Position numbers and translations under genes: made by a program
Shown: positions 8,701 through 19,261 of the stretch, one piece after another
How positions within the stretch are numbered: the first letter of the stretch is position 1
Layout: every line of letters starts with the position of its first letter
Notes under the pieces: model-generated
What the model saw: only the letters and a program-made list of their open reading frames with translations
Databases searched by the model: none
What the model was told of the DNA's origin: nothing
Assembly (NCBI RefSeq): GCF_000165395.2
Contig: NC_010575.1
Span: 419,001 to 483,000, forward strand
Length of the DNA stretch: 64,000 bases
DNA from: Babesia bovis T2Bo
Lineage: Eukaryota > Apicomplexa > Aconoidasida > Piroplasmida > Babesiidae
Direction of reading: 5' to 3'

Positions 8701-11700
8701 ATGGCTGGTAAACGTGCCGCCGTTAAACGCGGTGGAATCCTTCCGCAGAGGAAGCGTCTGTCTACTGGCATTGACAGTGAGCAATCTGCCATTGATGATA
8801 AGGAATCCAATGAGCGCCTGTTAGAGCTATCGAAGCAATTTGGTGCTAAACCGGAATTCAATCGCCATATTTATGATGACGACCACGTCATGATGACCTA
8901 TAGAGTTCTCCTTCGTGACTCTAGGTACAAGGTAGACTTAGACGTTGACATGGAGGGTACTCATGCCGTCGGTAGATATACATTTTCTAAGGACGGTAGT
9001 GAGGTATGTTACATATTTTCTATACATATTCCATGCAGGTTACCAGTGGTGTCGTGGTATCGACCAATAAGAAGAGCGCACAGAGAAGTGCCGCTCGTCG
9101 TATATTAGCACACGTGGATGCCCCTAATACAGATCAGTTAATGGAGATAACGAAATGGATAGTATCTAGCCACAAGAGGATCACTGGCGTCAAGGAATCT
9201 GTGTTATCCGACGAGTTTGGTCCATCAGGTCACGTCGTCACTATGAAGTGGACTATTGCCGATAAGGAATTCGTTGGTCAGGGTACATCTAATTCTTTAA
9301 CGCTTGCGGGTATGTATGCCTCTCAGGAACTATATTGCCTTACTCTACACCTTGCTACTACATCCGCTGTAGCTGCTCTTTCATCCATGAAGAAACCAAT
9401 GTCAGGTGATCTGAAAGCTATAACTGAACCCAACGCCACGAATAACCATGAAACGGTACCTAAGGCACCCAGTGCTCTCATGAAATCTTCTGAGTTATCC
9501 AAGGAGGATGCTGCTCAGATGATCACCATTAGATCTAGTATAGCAAACAGGATGAAAATCACCCAGGAAGAATCTGGTAAGGCCGTTCCAGGTGGATTTG
9601 AATGGACACTACTCTGGCAATGGGAAGGTACTGACAAAACAGTGGAGAAAAAGGTAACTAAGGGTTACGGCCTTAGTAAAACTGCTGCAAAGGCTGCTGC
9701 CAGCAAGGCTATGCTTGTTGATATAGGGTTTATAGATGAAATCACTGCTGAGGAGAGTGCTGAAGCCAGCTCTATTCGTAATGTCATACCCAAGGTAGGT
9801 CTAGTCCCTGTGTTATAATGTATACAGAACCTTGGTGAGGCCGTTAAAAAAGCAGTTCCCTTCATTGCCCGGACCAACTGCAGTGTTTGGCGTTTATTCC
9901 TTCCCCAATTAATGGACGCCATAGTCTATCAATGTGACAATTCCTTGATGAAGCCAATATTAGATGTCATAGTGAAGGCTGACCTCGAATTACCTTCTGA
10001 CATATGGGACTCCTTACTATACAGTGCCTATTCCGCTATTGACGAAACTTTTTGTCGGACTATACTCCATGGAATAAAAAATCTCAAGCTTGATCCCAAT
10101 TACTTTTTATCTCCCAAGGCACAGGCGTACTACCAAAAGCAGAGGTATGTGATATTGCGTTCGTCCAATGCTTTCCAGCTGGCTCCTGGCATTGGAATTC
10201 AATGCAGAGAACTGTGCCAATATTACATCGCTAGAGAGTAGATCAGGGAAGGACGTGGTATCCATTGTCGGTAACCTGGTTCGTACTCAGTTACCCCTGC
10301 TGTTCCTCCAGGGTGAATCTACTGCGGAATACTTGAAAAATTCACTAAAAGAGGACGATTTGGTATTACTCGTACCTAGGGACACCACATATCAATGGGT
10401 ATGTCATAGTTATATTTCATATACTTCCCAGGGTCGCGGCATACTGTGTATCCTTACGAAGCACAAGAACGAGAACCAATCTATCAACATAACTTGTAAG
10501 GTCATTCGCAATTTAAATCCGGAGACTAGTGATAGTATATATTCAGAAGCAACTTTTGGCGTATTCCATGTGAACAGCTCCATCACCAACAAGCGCATGA
10601 TGCAGGCTCTGATGTCAATAACCCACCGAATGATGCCTTTAAATGTATGTTTTCTATATGGCAATACATATTGTGTAGTCTTCCAACACCCCGTATTACT
10701 ACGACAAGGAACTATTGAAACTAATAGTGGAGCGTGAGCCTCAGAGTGTCAAGGAGGTTGATTGCAGCAATCTACCGCTCAGCACTCGCATCCCATTAAC
10801 CGATACCCAGGCTGCTGCATGTCGATATGCACTATCCCATCCACTTACCTTAATTCAGGGTCCCCCTGGTACCGGTAAAACACAGGTTGCTTGTGCTATC
10901 ATCGACTGTTTGATTCGGAAGACTAGTGAGAAGATTCTTGCCGTTGCAGACTCCAATGTCGCCGCTGACAACTTGATAGAGGGCTTAGATCGTCGTGGCA
11001 TCCAGGCACTGAGGGTTGGCTTTGGTTCAGAATCGCTACTGCAAGAGGAATCGCTGAAACGATGCACTCGGTACGGCAGGTACCGGTACCTAAGGGAATC
11101 TGGTATGCACAAGGAGGCCAACTCCATGCGCGTATTGATGATACTAGACGCCATAAAGACGCATCAGGTGATCATTGCTACTTGTGTAGGTAGTGGTAAC
11201 GACGTACTTGCTGGTTATTCATTTCCCTACGTCATTATAGATGAATGTGCCCAATCCATTGAGCCTAGTAATCTGATACCCATTGGCAAAGGGTGTCGTC
11301 AGCTAGTTCTTATCGGTGACCATATGCAACTTCGACCTACTATAATCTCAACCGAGGCTGCTAGTGAGGGTTTGTCGTCATCATTACTAGAGAATCTAGT
11401 TAACGCCAACGTGGGTAAAGTACACCTACTGGATGTCCAGCGCAGGATGCATCCCTCTATATCAGAGTTTCCCAATAATCAATTTTACAAGGGCCTGATT
11501 ACTGACGCTATAGAAGAGAACAGTCGGAACCCTATAAAGGGTTTCGAATGGCCCAGTCCTGCGTACAACATCGCTTTTATAGACGCCAGTTCAGGTGGCC
11601 CTAACGGTCAATTTGAATCAGTGGTTGGTACATCGCGGTCAAATGCACTGGAAGTGGAGATAATCCTAATGCTACTAAAGTCGTTCCTTGACGCCGGGGA

Positions 11701-12130
11701 TGTACGCGAGTCTGATATTGGCATTTTAACTGCGTACGACGCCCAAAAGTGGCAACTCAGGCGCAAGGTGAATCAGATGTTCGGCATTAACGCCCAGGCT
11801 ATTGAGATAGACTCTGTTGACGGTTTCCAGGGTAAGGAGAAGGAACTCATTCTATTCTCTGGTGTGCGGTCAAACAACCATAAGGATATTGGTTTTTTGA
11901 AAGATCCCAGGCGTATGAATGTTATGTTAACTCGTGCTCGCAGGGGACTGATTGTTGTGGCGGACAAATTCACTATTATGAACGATATATCTAACTGGCG
12001 TCGTTATATGGACTATATAACGGACCGCGTCTTGGATATTCATATTTCTCAGCTTAACAAACACCTCCATACGCCATCACCTCAGCTAGAGTCCATTGTG
12101 AGTCGGGCTAAAACTGGTAAATACCCTTGA
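8701..12130 (+). CDS. SF1 helicase of UPF1/SMUBP2 type with N-terminal dsRBD-like segments
   Basis: Six exons (8701-9003, 9039-9794, 9828-10144, 10179-10398, 10432-10644, 10679-12130), introns 33-35 nt, 1086 residues. The C-terminal 450 residues hold SF1 motifs: Walker A GPPGTGKT, DECAQ (motif II), GDHMQLRP, VQRRMHP, VDGFQGKE and a final MLTRARRG. This is the UPF1/SMUBP2/senataxin group, ATP-driven RNA or RNA/DNA unwinding. The first 350 residues carry three stretches resembling dsRNA-binding domains, each ending in the basic Ala-rich helix (KKSAQRSAARRILAHV; LTLAGMYASQELYCL; GLSKTAAKAAASKAML). No Cys/His-rich UPF1 domain is seen. The frame is open upstream to an ATG at 8539, which would add a hydrophobic and then basic leader; 8701 has the better start context (A at -3, G at +4). 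Confidence 0.82.
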
Positions 12131-12571
12131 TTTAGCTATGTGAACATATATTCATAATGCAATAGTAATTGGAAATATTGTACCTAGGTGATTATCGTTA
12201 GTTATGCCCCTTAGGTATACAGTTGAACACACCTGCTCTCCTTGAACATTAATATGAAATTTACATCCAAAGAGCTCAATGCATCTACACATTTAGAGTA
12301 TATTTAAATATATATTCTATGGCTGGTTACACTATTTTATATACACAATAAATGTGACTACTCCAGGTAGTCAGTATGTGCACCGGACACGTATTAGCGT
12401 TATATTATATTTAATATTAACTGCATCTGTAGTAAATATTTATGTTATATTTTTTTATACTGTATAGCGCCCTTGCTTGTATAAGCTTTGGTATACCGAC
12501 GCTGTTTATATAATATGGTCCAAACCGTTGACCTGGCAACTGTATTTCAAGCTTAATGTTACCAGTATAAA
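12131..12571. other. Intergenic spacer
   Basis: AT-rich sequence between two genes on the same strand. It should hold the helicase 3' UTR and the V-ATPase e promoter. Several TATATT/TTTAAATA runs are present. I see no open frame, repeat or RNA gene. Confidence 0.5.
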
Positions 12572-12971
12572 ATGGATAATCAGGCGTTCATTCGCCTAAT
12601 GACAATTTGCTATGCCATCGCAGGGGCATTGGCGACAATTGCAGTTCAGCTATTTTTTCGTAACCGCTACCAAGGGAAGGAGCGCAGGGATTTCTATTTG
12701 TAAGTTGTTATATCTATGTGTTATACCGTGTACAGGCTAATTTTATTAATAGTTCCCCTTGGAACATTTTGCCTCTGGTTGTTGTAAGTTATTTAACATA
12801 TAGCACTACAGAATAAAGCACTGGATCACATGTTTACACAATAGCTAACATTTGTGCAGGTGGTTCTGTATGTACATTGCTCAAATGCATCCCATGATAT
12901 CGCCTATTAAACACTTTATTCACAAAGCGCCAGAGGCGGCTGCAGAAGTCCCGGCACCAGCAGCCGCCTAG
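12572..12971 (+). CDS. V-type proton ATPase subunit e (Vma9-like)
   Basis: Three exons, 12572-12699, 12736-12783 and 12860-12971 (introns 36 and 76 nt), encode 95 residues. Two hydrophobic helices are visible: RLMTICYAIAGALATIAVQL and LILLIVPLGTFCLWLL. They are followed by WFCMYIAQMHPMISPI, closely matching the family signature after helix two (LxxLAQLNPLFGP). Subunit e is a small membrane subunit of the Vo sector of the V-ATPase, which acidifies endomembrane compartments. The C-terminus is an Ala/Pro-rich extension (EAAAEVPAPAAA) not usual in the family. The gene is too split to appear as an open frame of normal size. Confidence 0.82.
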
Positions 12972-13271
12972 ATATCTTCTGTAGCAGATATTCTGCTATA
13001 GAGGTCAACCACGGGCAACAATTGTATTCTAATGTCTACTGTGTTACATTATATAATTGGCTAAACATGGTCGTTATTGAAAAGTAGTTAGCAATCCATT
13101 GCGGGGTCCTTGGATTGCATAGATGTGTATTATCTGGTCAGTACATCGGAATCGTGTGTTAACAGTGATCAATGAAGGTTGACTTCATGAATGTATATTT
13201 GAGTCAATCCCCCCACACACCTTGTTCTTATATAGACAATTTTAACACGAAAAGCGCGGTTGCCGAGTTGT

Positions 13272-13989
13272 ATGGCACATTCCAAAGCATCTATGGCGAC
13301 GGAAGGAAAGCCTGCTTCGCCTGGTGAAATCCGGGTTACCAGCGTTGGGTTGGTATACGGATATGTTAACTATGCGAGGAAGCTGATTGACGGTGGCGAG
13401 CCGGTGGTTACCCTTCGTGGTACTGGCCGTGCTATGAGTAACGTAGTAGAAACTGCTGAAATATTGCGTCGTGCGTACAAGGGTATGCATCAATTGACCC
13501 TCTTAGACACACAGGACAACTTGTAAGTTTGGGTTTATTAGGCCAGTATTTTTCTGGTTTCCATATACTAATTCTTGTACCATGATTCCATGGTTATATG
13601 TGTTTCGTTATTAGTTATATGATAAGTGGAAGGACGTTGTTATTGTCCTTTATAATGTACATGTTCCATCATGCCACGTGTGTGTTGTGTTGATTGTATT
13701 GTTTAGTTTCTTTACTGAATAATGCTTCAGGGCTTCTGACCAGGATGCAGAAGGTAAGGATTCTCGCAGGCCTGTTTGCTTTTTGACTATAAAGCTCACA
13801 CTGGACCCTCAACACATTGACACTTCTGCTCCCGGTTACCAGAAGCCACTTGACGACGAGCAGTTGAAGGAGGTTGACGTTGAAAAGCTTATTCAGGGTA
13901 TTAAAAACGTGGGTATGAGGAGAAAAACTACCATGCCCAGGAGACAGGGTAACAAGGCACCAAATTCGGAGCGTGAGAACAAGAGCTAA
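13272..13989 (+). CDS. Alba-domain nucleic-acid-binding protein
   Basis: Two exons, 13272-13522 and 13731-13989, with a 208-nt intron, give 169 residues. Residues 17-75 form an Alba domain: IRVTSVGLVYGYVNYARKLI, then VVTLRGTGRAMSNVVETAEI and RRAYKGMHQL, matching the Alba/Rpp25 pattern of strand, helix and basic loop. A C-terminal part contains DTSAPGYQKPL, a motif shared with protist ALBA1/2-type proteins, and a basic tail (GMRRKTTMPRRQGNK). In apicomplexans Alba proteins bind DNA and mRNA and regulate translation. This is one of the few long introns in the window. Confidence 0.82.
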
Positions 13990-15064
13990 CATCTCATAAG
14001 TAATTTATCACTATGTAGCCCTTTTGCATGCTATTCGTAGATATTTTTGGTGTGACTGTACCTGTAGTGAATGTCTGTTAGACATTGCACCAATGTATAT
14101 TCATCTATGTTGGCAGTGTTCAGCTAGAGTACTGTATAGTGCTTTTGATATCTAGTGCAGTTTCTATGCTTTTAAAATCTGCGTATATATAACGTGCATT
14201 GAATAAGCTACTGGCTGTGGATATAGCATAGGATGCAACGACAGAAATTTACGTGTACTAAATATCAACTGTTAACCAATCAGAACACTGCCGGAATAAT
14301 GTTCATTATGTTAGCCTATATATAGCCACTAATACGACGCCATAAGCACGCCTAGTGGTCTATGTTATGACATTTGTTATCTATGGGTACATTCCACGTT
14401 CTGGTAGTATCTTTGGCATAAGTGGGACTGATAGTAACAATGTCATATCACAACTCCACCTAAAGCGCTACGACATTAAACAACATATGAGAACACTCAA
14501 CTGGGTAGCCAGTGGCACTTAAATGTAGAATCCAAATGGCAATTCTAGTCAAAGTAAAATATCCGACTGTTCACTTAAAACACATTTGAATCCCAGATAG
14601 TGTATAAAACCAAACTATATGCTCATAATAAGAGAATGACTCCTGTATATAAATATCTCTACCATGCCACTACACATCATTGAAATCTAGTATCTATATC
14701 ACTTATCTATATACATATTCCATACAAAGAAGACGTGAGCTACTCTATGAAATGTAAGAACGTTTTGTCTATTCAAAGTTGCTCAGTTTACACATGTGAG
14801 CATATATACAACGTAGATAAATGAAGATTCCTAGTAGGCAACGTTATTCACTTTTTATATGATTCCTGGTACAACAGAGTAGTATTAACATTCATTAAAG
14901 ACTCCTGAGTCTCGTTTCGTGTACATTAATATGGCATATATGGGGAAATTTAATTCACGAGTTTGGCCTACCGTATTCTCTAACACATATATATAGACAT
15001 CTATTTTGTCTTTAATGTGTTTTCGACGGAATATTTGGTTATAAACCGAAAGCAGAATTCAAAG
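13990..15064. other. Long AT-rich intergenic spacer (1.07 kb)
   Basis: The longest spacer in the window. It is AT-rich throughout, with many TATA-like runs, and contains no open frame of note. It should include the 3' UTR of the Alba gene and the promoter of the enoyl-CoA reductase gene, but this leaves several hundred bases unexplained. I looked for conserved snRNA, RNase P, SRP RNA and tRNA motifs and saw none. Confidence 0.45.
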
Positions 15065-16229
15065 ATGAACATTCTGCTGAAGCAGTCTAACGGTGCCTTC
15101 ATCGAACGCATATCTATCGCTGATGACGCTACTGTTGACGATTTGAGGCAGTTATTCTATGAGAAGTGTATGTATACTACTGTGTATATTTAATATTTAT
15201 CAGTTCATTTTTACCCTCAACGTCAGCAATGGTCGGTCAATGCAGGTATGTTTCATTATATATTTTTTCCCTTCTATATCGCCATTCAGCTGATGGTGTT
15301 AAGCTAGTTGAGAATCGATTATCCGACTATGGAATCACTGATGACACGTCGTTATATTTCAAGGATCTAGGTATGTTTTAAATATGCTTACACATTTTGT
15401 CTATATATTACATTTGATCTGTTTCTGTACTTTCAAATGTACTGCTACACCAGTAGCAATGAAATACCATTTACCGCTGGCTATAACCTTGTTACAGGGG
15501 TACAAATCTCATGGCGGCTTGTATTCTTTTTGGAGTACCTAGGCCCGCTATTGATATTACCGCTATTATATCACTTCCCCGGTATATTCTATCGCACTAA
15601 CGATGTGCCGAAGAATAACGTTCAAGTATTCACCTTTGTGATGTTGATGTTTCACTTTACAAAGCGCGAGTTAGAATCGCTTTTTGTTCACCGTTTTTCT
15701 AGGAGTACTATGCCGATTCGCAATTTATTCATTAATTGCTTCCACTATTGGTATGTGTTGTACTGGACGTAATATATCACCCAGGATACTTTGTGCTGTC
15801 GGTATTGGTTACTTTGTTTTCCACCCTAGGTACACCGAGATAATCCTCTTGTGGCGCTATGAGAAGATAGTTTTAATAATACTCTTCTTCTACTTTCAGT
15901 TTATGACACTGATGACTCACTTGACGCTGCGCAACTTGCGTCCCAAAGGTAGTAGTAACCTTATCTAGTCCACTATATCTACAGGCACTCGAGTTCGTGG
16001 TATTCCTAATAATTGGGGTTTTCAGTATGTTAGTTGCGCCAATTACTTCTGGGAACTCATGATTTGGGTAGTGGTGGCCTTATTCACCAATACCATTTCA
16101 TCATATATATTTGTTTTTGCCGTGGGAGCCATTTTATCACAATGGGCAATGAGCAAGCACCGGAAGTATATCAAGGAGTTTTCCCACTACGACCGCCGTC
16201 GGAGGGCTCTGATACCGTTTATATACTGA
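15065..16229 (+). CDS. Very-long-chain trans-2,3-enoyl-CoA reductase (TECR/TSC13)
   Basis: Six exons: 15065-15167, 15204-15245, 15290-15370, 15498-15750, 15785-15949, 15985-16229. The protein follows human TECR from end to end: an N-terminal ubiquitin-like region (LLKQSNGAFIERISI ... DTSLYFKDLG), then VQISWRLVFFLEYLGPLLI, the hallmark FHFTKRELESLFVHRFSRST followed by MPIRNLFINC, LRNLRPKGTRVRGIPNNWGF, YVSCANYFWELMIW, and a C-terminal KHRKYIKEFSHYDRRRRALI. TECR performs the last step of the ER fatty-acid elongation cycle, reducing the double bond of trans-2-enoyl-CoA with NADPH. Several membrane helices are visible. Phases agree at every junction. The gene is well supported although no single frame shows it. 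Confidence 0.88.
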
Positions 16230-16456
16230 ATGTGGTATACAATCTACCAATCGTATAGCATTATAGTCTGGCATGTACTGGGAATTTCCACATTGTGCCA
16301 TAATGCTAGGGTCGCAAATGCAGTTTTTTTAAATATTAAATACGTAGAAGTAGCTAGTTACCTAGTGTCCACTAAAATATACTGCAGTACTACGATGTCT
16401 ATAAAGCAAATTGTTGTATATGTTCCCACTTTAAATAGCTATGTGTTGCCACGTAC

Positions 16457-18217
16457 TTATTGCTCAGCATCAACTTCTTGGTCACGTTCACAGGCTAATA
16501 GCCTAATCTTCTCCCGTAGATGCTCTAGTGACTCCCGATTAGATACCCTCGATACCTTTTCCAGAAGCCAGTTTTTATTTTTTACCGATATCGAACCTTC
16601 TGAAAGATCATCTAGAACCAGGCTCCTACCTGCTGGTGACTCCGATAAATTGAGTGTGGAGTTATCGGCACTATGTACCGTGGAGTGGTCAACTCTGTAG
16701 GTACCGGCAGTTGAGACATCCCCGAAAGTGTACATGTTTGTTAATGCGCCCGTTGAAGTATACACCTCCGGTTGCTCAGTGCTACTGTCCACATTAGGTT
16801 TCACTTCATCGAATATTGACCTATTGTATATGGCACACGACCGTACATCATCGGTAGAGGTACGTTTAGTCATTGAGCTCATTGGCTCGGACGCATTGTC
16901 CATACAGCTGTATTCCGGGATGGTTGTAGGCCTATCATCAAAGAAGCTACACAGGCTGAATTCATCATTTCCGATATAGGACGACTTCGTGGTGGCCGAG
17001 CCCCTCGTGGAGCATGTGGCACTACCATCGTCCTTGAATAAAGTTTTAGTCCGAATCCTGTTATTTATTTCGATAAGCGACATGTTTTGCGATTTGAGGC
17101 TGGAGTTGCATTCGTACATTCTCCGTAGGTCCCTCCTAAGCTTCTTTACTTCCTCCTTCAGTTCATCACTTTCTCGCTTGAGGTAGTTATATTCAGTTTT
17201 CTGCTTTTCCACTACCTTATAGCACGAGAACAGGTTGTCGTTGATATGTGTGACATCCTTTTGCAATTGAGTTATCCTAGACATTAATTCAGCCTTCCTC
17301 TTTTCATGCTCTTCAATCTCACTATTGTGCATATTCTTTATTATATCCAGGGATTCATTCAAAGTCTTACTTTCTTCTGAGTACGTTGCGATACGCTGCT
17401 GTAGCAGCATTTTATCCTTTATGTGCTCCTCGTTATGCTTCCGTTCAACGGCTAGTGCATTTTCCAGTTCCTCTACATTAGACCTTGCTTTATCAAGTTC
17501 AGCTTGTAGTTCCGTTGCCTTCTGCTCTAGTGACTCCACCTGTTCATTTGCATGTTTCAGGTCATCCGACGTGACGTGGTCATCCGTTTGCGATTCGGCA
17601 TTTAGTCGTGTTACCAATTTAAGTTGTTCCAATGCCGCTATGGTTGATGCGCGTCCCGAGTACGCTGCATCTATGGAGTCGTACCTATTCCTAAACCATT
17701 GCATAATCTGTTCATTCGACTTCATCCTTAAGCTGGACCTGGCGGCATGTGCATACTCGCTGGCAACTGCCCTGTGTACATCTCTAGACAGCGGCGATGC
17801 GTTGTGGTCCGCTGTGATGGCACGCCTCAGGATGGGTGACGGACTAACGTCATCCCTGGCGGTAACATGGCCTGCATCTTCACTTACTGTACGGCTTATA
17901 CTTTGCTTCAGTTTCTTGGTCTCATGTAACACCCTATCGGAGAATGTTATCTTCTTATGCTGCCGAGATGTCACTACTGGCGACTCACAGGGTTTCTGGG
18001 AGTCAAGTCCCAGTGACCTAGAGCTGTCTATGGACGAAGTGGCCAACTGTGTATTAGTTTCATCCCCAAAAATATCCACGAATATTACGGGTTCCTTGCT
18101 CTCAGCGGTGTGTGTGCTGTCTACCACCGATTCGTACACGGTACTCTGTGTACTTATCGTAGGGTTACACGATTTCGTAGGTGTTTTAATATCACCTTTA
18201 TCACCGGTAGACACCAT
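16457..18217 (-). CDS. Coiled-coil protein of 586 aa, unrecognised
   Basis: A single exon. The first 180 residues are Ser/Thr-rich and low complexity. Residues about 190-390 form a long continuous heptad-type coiled coil (for example ESLEQKATELQAELDKARSN and LKRESDELKEEVKKLRRDLR). A Ser/Thr-rich region follows, and the C-terminus ends with another charged helix (ESLEHLREKIRLLACERD). A short motif RMKSNEQIMQWFRNRYDSID precedes the coiled coil. No catalytic domain is visible. Its neighbour on the same strand, 422 bp upstream, is MOZART1, so a cytoskeletal or spindle-pole role is possible but is only guilt by association. Confidence 0.6.
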   Translation of the reverse strand: MVSTGDKGDIKTPTKSCNPTISTQSTVYESVVDSTHTAESKEPVIFVDIFGDETNTQLATSSIDSSRSLGLDSQKPCESPVVTSRQHKKITFSDRVLHETKKLKQSISRTVSEDAGHVTARDDVSPSPILRRAITADHNASPLSRDVHRAVASEYAHAARSSLRMKSNEQIMQWFRNRYDSIDAAYSGRASTIAALEQLKLVTRLNAESQTDDHVTSDDLKHANEQVESLEQKATELQAELDKARSNVEELENALAVERKHNEEHIKDKMLLQQRIATYSEESKTLNESLDIIKNMHNSEIEEHEKRKAELMSRITQLQKDVTHINDNLFSCYKVVEKQKTEYNYLKRESDELKEEVKKLRRDLRRMYECNSSLKSQNMSLIEINNRIRTKTLFKDDGSATCSTRGSATTKSSYIGNDEFSLCSFFDDRPTTIPEYSCMDNASEPMSSMTKRTSTDDVRSCAIYNRSIFDEVKPNVDSSTEQPEVYTSTGALTNMYTFGDVSTAGTYRVDHSTVHSADNSTLNLSESPAGRSLVLDDLSEGSISVKNKNWLLEKVSRVSNRESLEHLREKIRLLACERDQEVDAEQ

Positions 18218-18639
18218 GTTGTATCTATATCAGTACCCCTTAGCTTACTGTCGTGAAGCTTCCATGGCAGTCCATTTGCACACATAATAACTTTATTCGT
18301 TAGCTTCTATATATAACACAGTAACTTTATGGAGTGATTGGTATTATACTGTACGTCGCTTTACGCCAGCCACACACATAACGACCCAAACAGCGTTATC
18401 ACTTAGTGTGTAAATTTATATAATGTTACCTAGGTTCACTACTCTAAGGAATGAAATTATTAATACTGGAAACCGCTTTATTTACACTGGAATGTGTATA
18501 TCCAGTGTGTAGTACATTTACGTGTTGTTCCAAAGGAACACTACGTCATGTCTATATAAACTACATTAAGTTCACTAGTTATGCGATACTTATATGAGTC
18601 ACAGATAATGCATTATATGGTACCATCATCATGGTGGTA
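18218..18639. other. Intergenic spacer
   Basis: This lies between MOZART1 (3' side) and the coiled-coil gene (5' side), both on the minus strand, so it should carry the promoter of the coiled-coil gene. It is AT-rich. No open frame or structured RNA is recognised. Confidence 0.45.
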
Positions 18640-18915
18640 TCATTTACCTGGTTTTGGTGCCGTGATCTCCGATAGAAACTTTTTCTTGGCTTCCCTTAGG
18701 TTTTTAACAAGATGTGCCAGTACTGTAGGATCCACACCCTTTTCACATAGACCTACTAGTATAGCTAGCGTTTCACGGTCTAGTCCCGTATTGAGTATTT
18801 TCGAGATCTCATATATTATCTCCAATCCTTCCTCTTTAATCCCTTCCTCAACCCTATCGCTATCCGATTCTGCCGTGGCAAACGATTCCTGGCGTTTATA
18901 CGTTCTTGATGCCAT
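18640..18915 (-). CDS. MOZART1 (mitotic-spindle organizing protein 1)
   Basis: A 91-residue protein. Residues 30-75 match MOZART1 strongly: IIYEISKILNTGLDRETLAI, then LCEKGVDPTVLAHLVKNLRE (human pattern: LLEISRILNTGLDMETLS... [20 protein letters not shown]). MOZART1 binds gamma-tubulin complex proteins and recruits or activates the gamma-tubulin ring complex at microtubule organizing centres. The N-terminal 28 residues are Ser/Asp/Glu-rich and variable. The frame closes at 18640 just after a GGTAAATG, so a short further exon after a donor at that point cannot be excluded; the family fold is complete without it. Confidence 0.88.
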   Translation of the reverse strand: MASRTYKRQESFATAESDSDRVEEGIKEEGLEIIYEISKILNTGLDRETLAILVGLCEKGVDPTVLAHLVKNLREAKKKFLSEITAPKPGK

Positions 18916-19261
18916 GTTAAATACGATAATAGCTCAACTCCGATATGTCACTATAGACTTAAAGGCAATAGATAACAACCTCATGGATTGTCTAGTGTAT
19001 CTAAATCACAGTATTTATAATCTGCCGTAAATAGCATCTAGTTGTTAGAAAAGTAGCGCTACACCTAACCAGTGGTGCCACATAGACACTATACTAGTGG
19101 CTACAACAGCACTATCACATCAAATCTGTTTATATTAGCTCCAATATGTTATTTTAATTCATCTCTGCTTTTATTACTTTAATGTGTATCTAGTTGGTTA
19201 CCCCTTAGGTCACACATTATCCAACAATACACTTGTGTACACATTGTATAGTTAGGTCATA
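18916..19261. other. Divergent promoter region
   Basis: This 346-bp stretch separates MOZART1 (minus) from the PH-repeat coiled-coil gene (plus) and must hold both promoters. It is AT-rich, with no open frame or repeat that I can support. Confidence 0.5.

Noticed and set aside
17325..18287. Plus-strand 320-residue frame, Cys/Ser-rich, opposite the 586-residue coiled-coil gene.
   Set aside because: It is the antisense of heptad-rich coding sequence; composition is skewed to Ser/Cys/Phe/Leu and no domain is visible.
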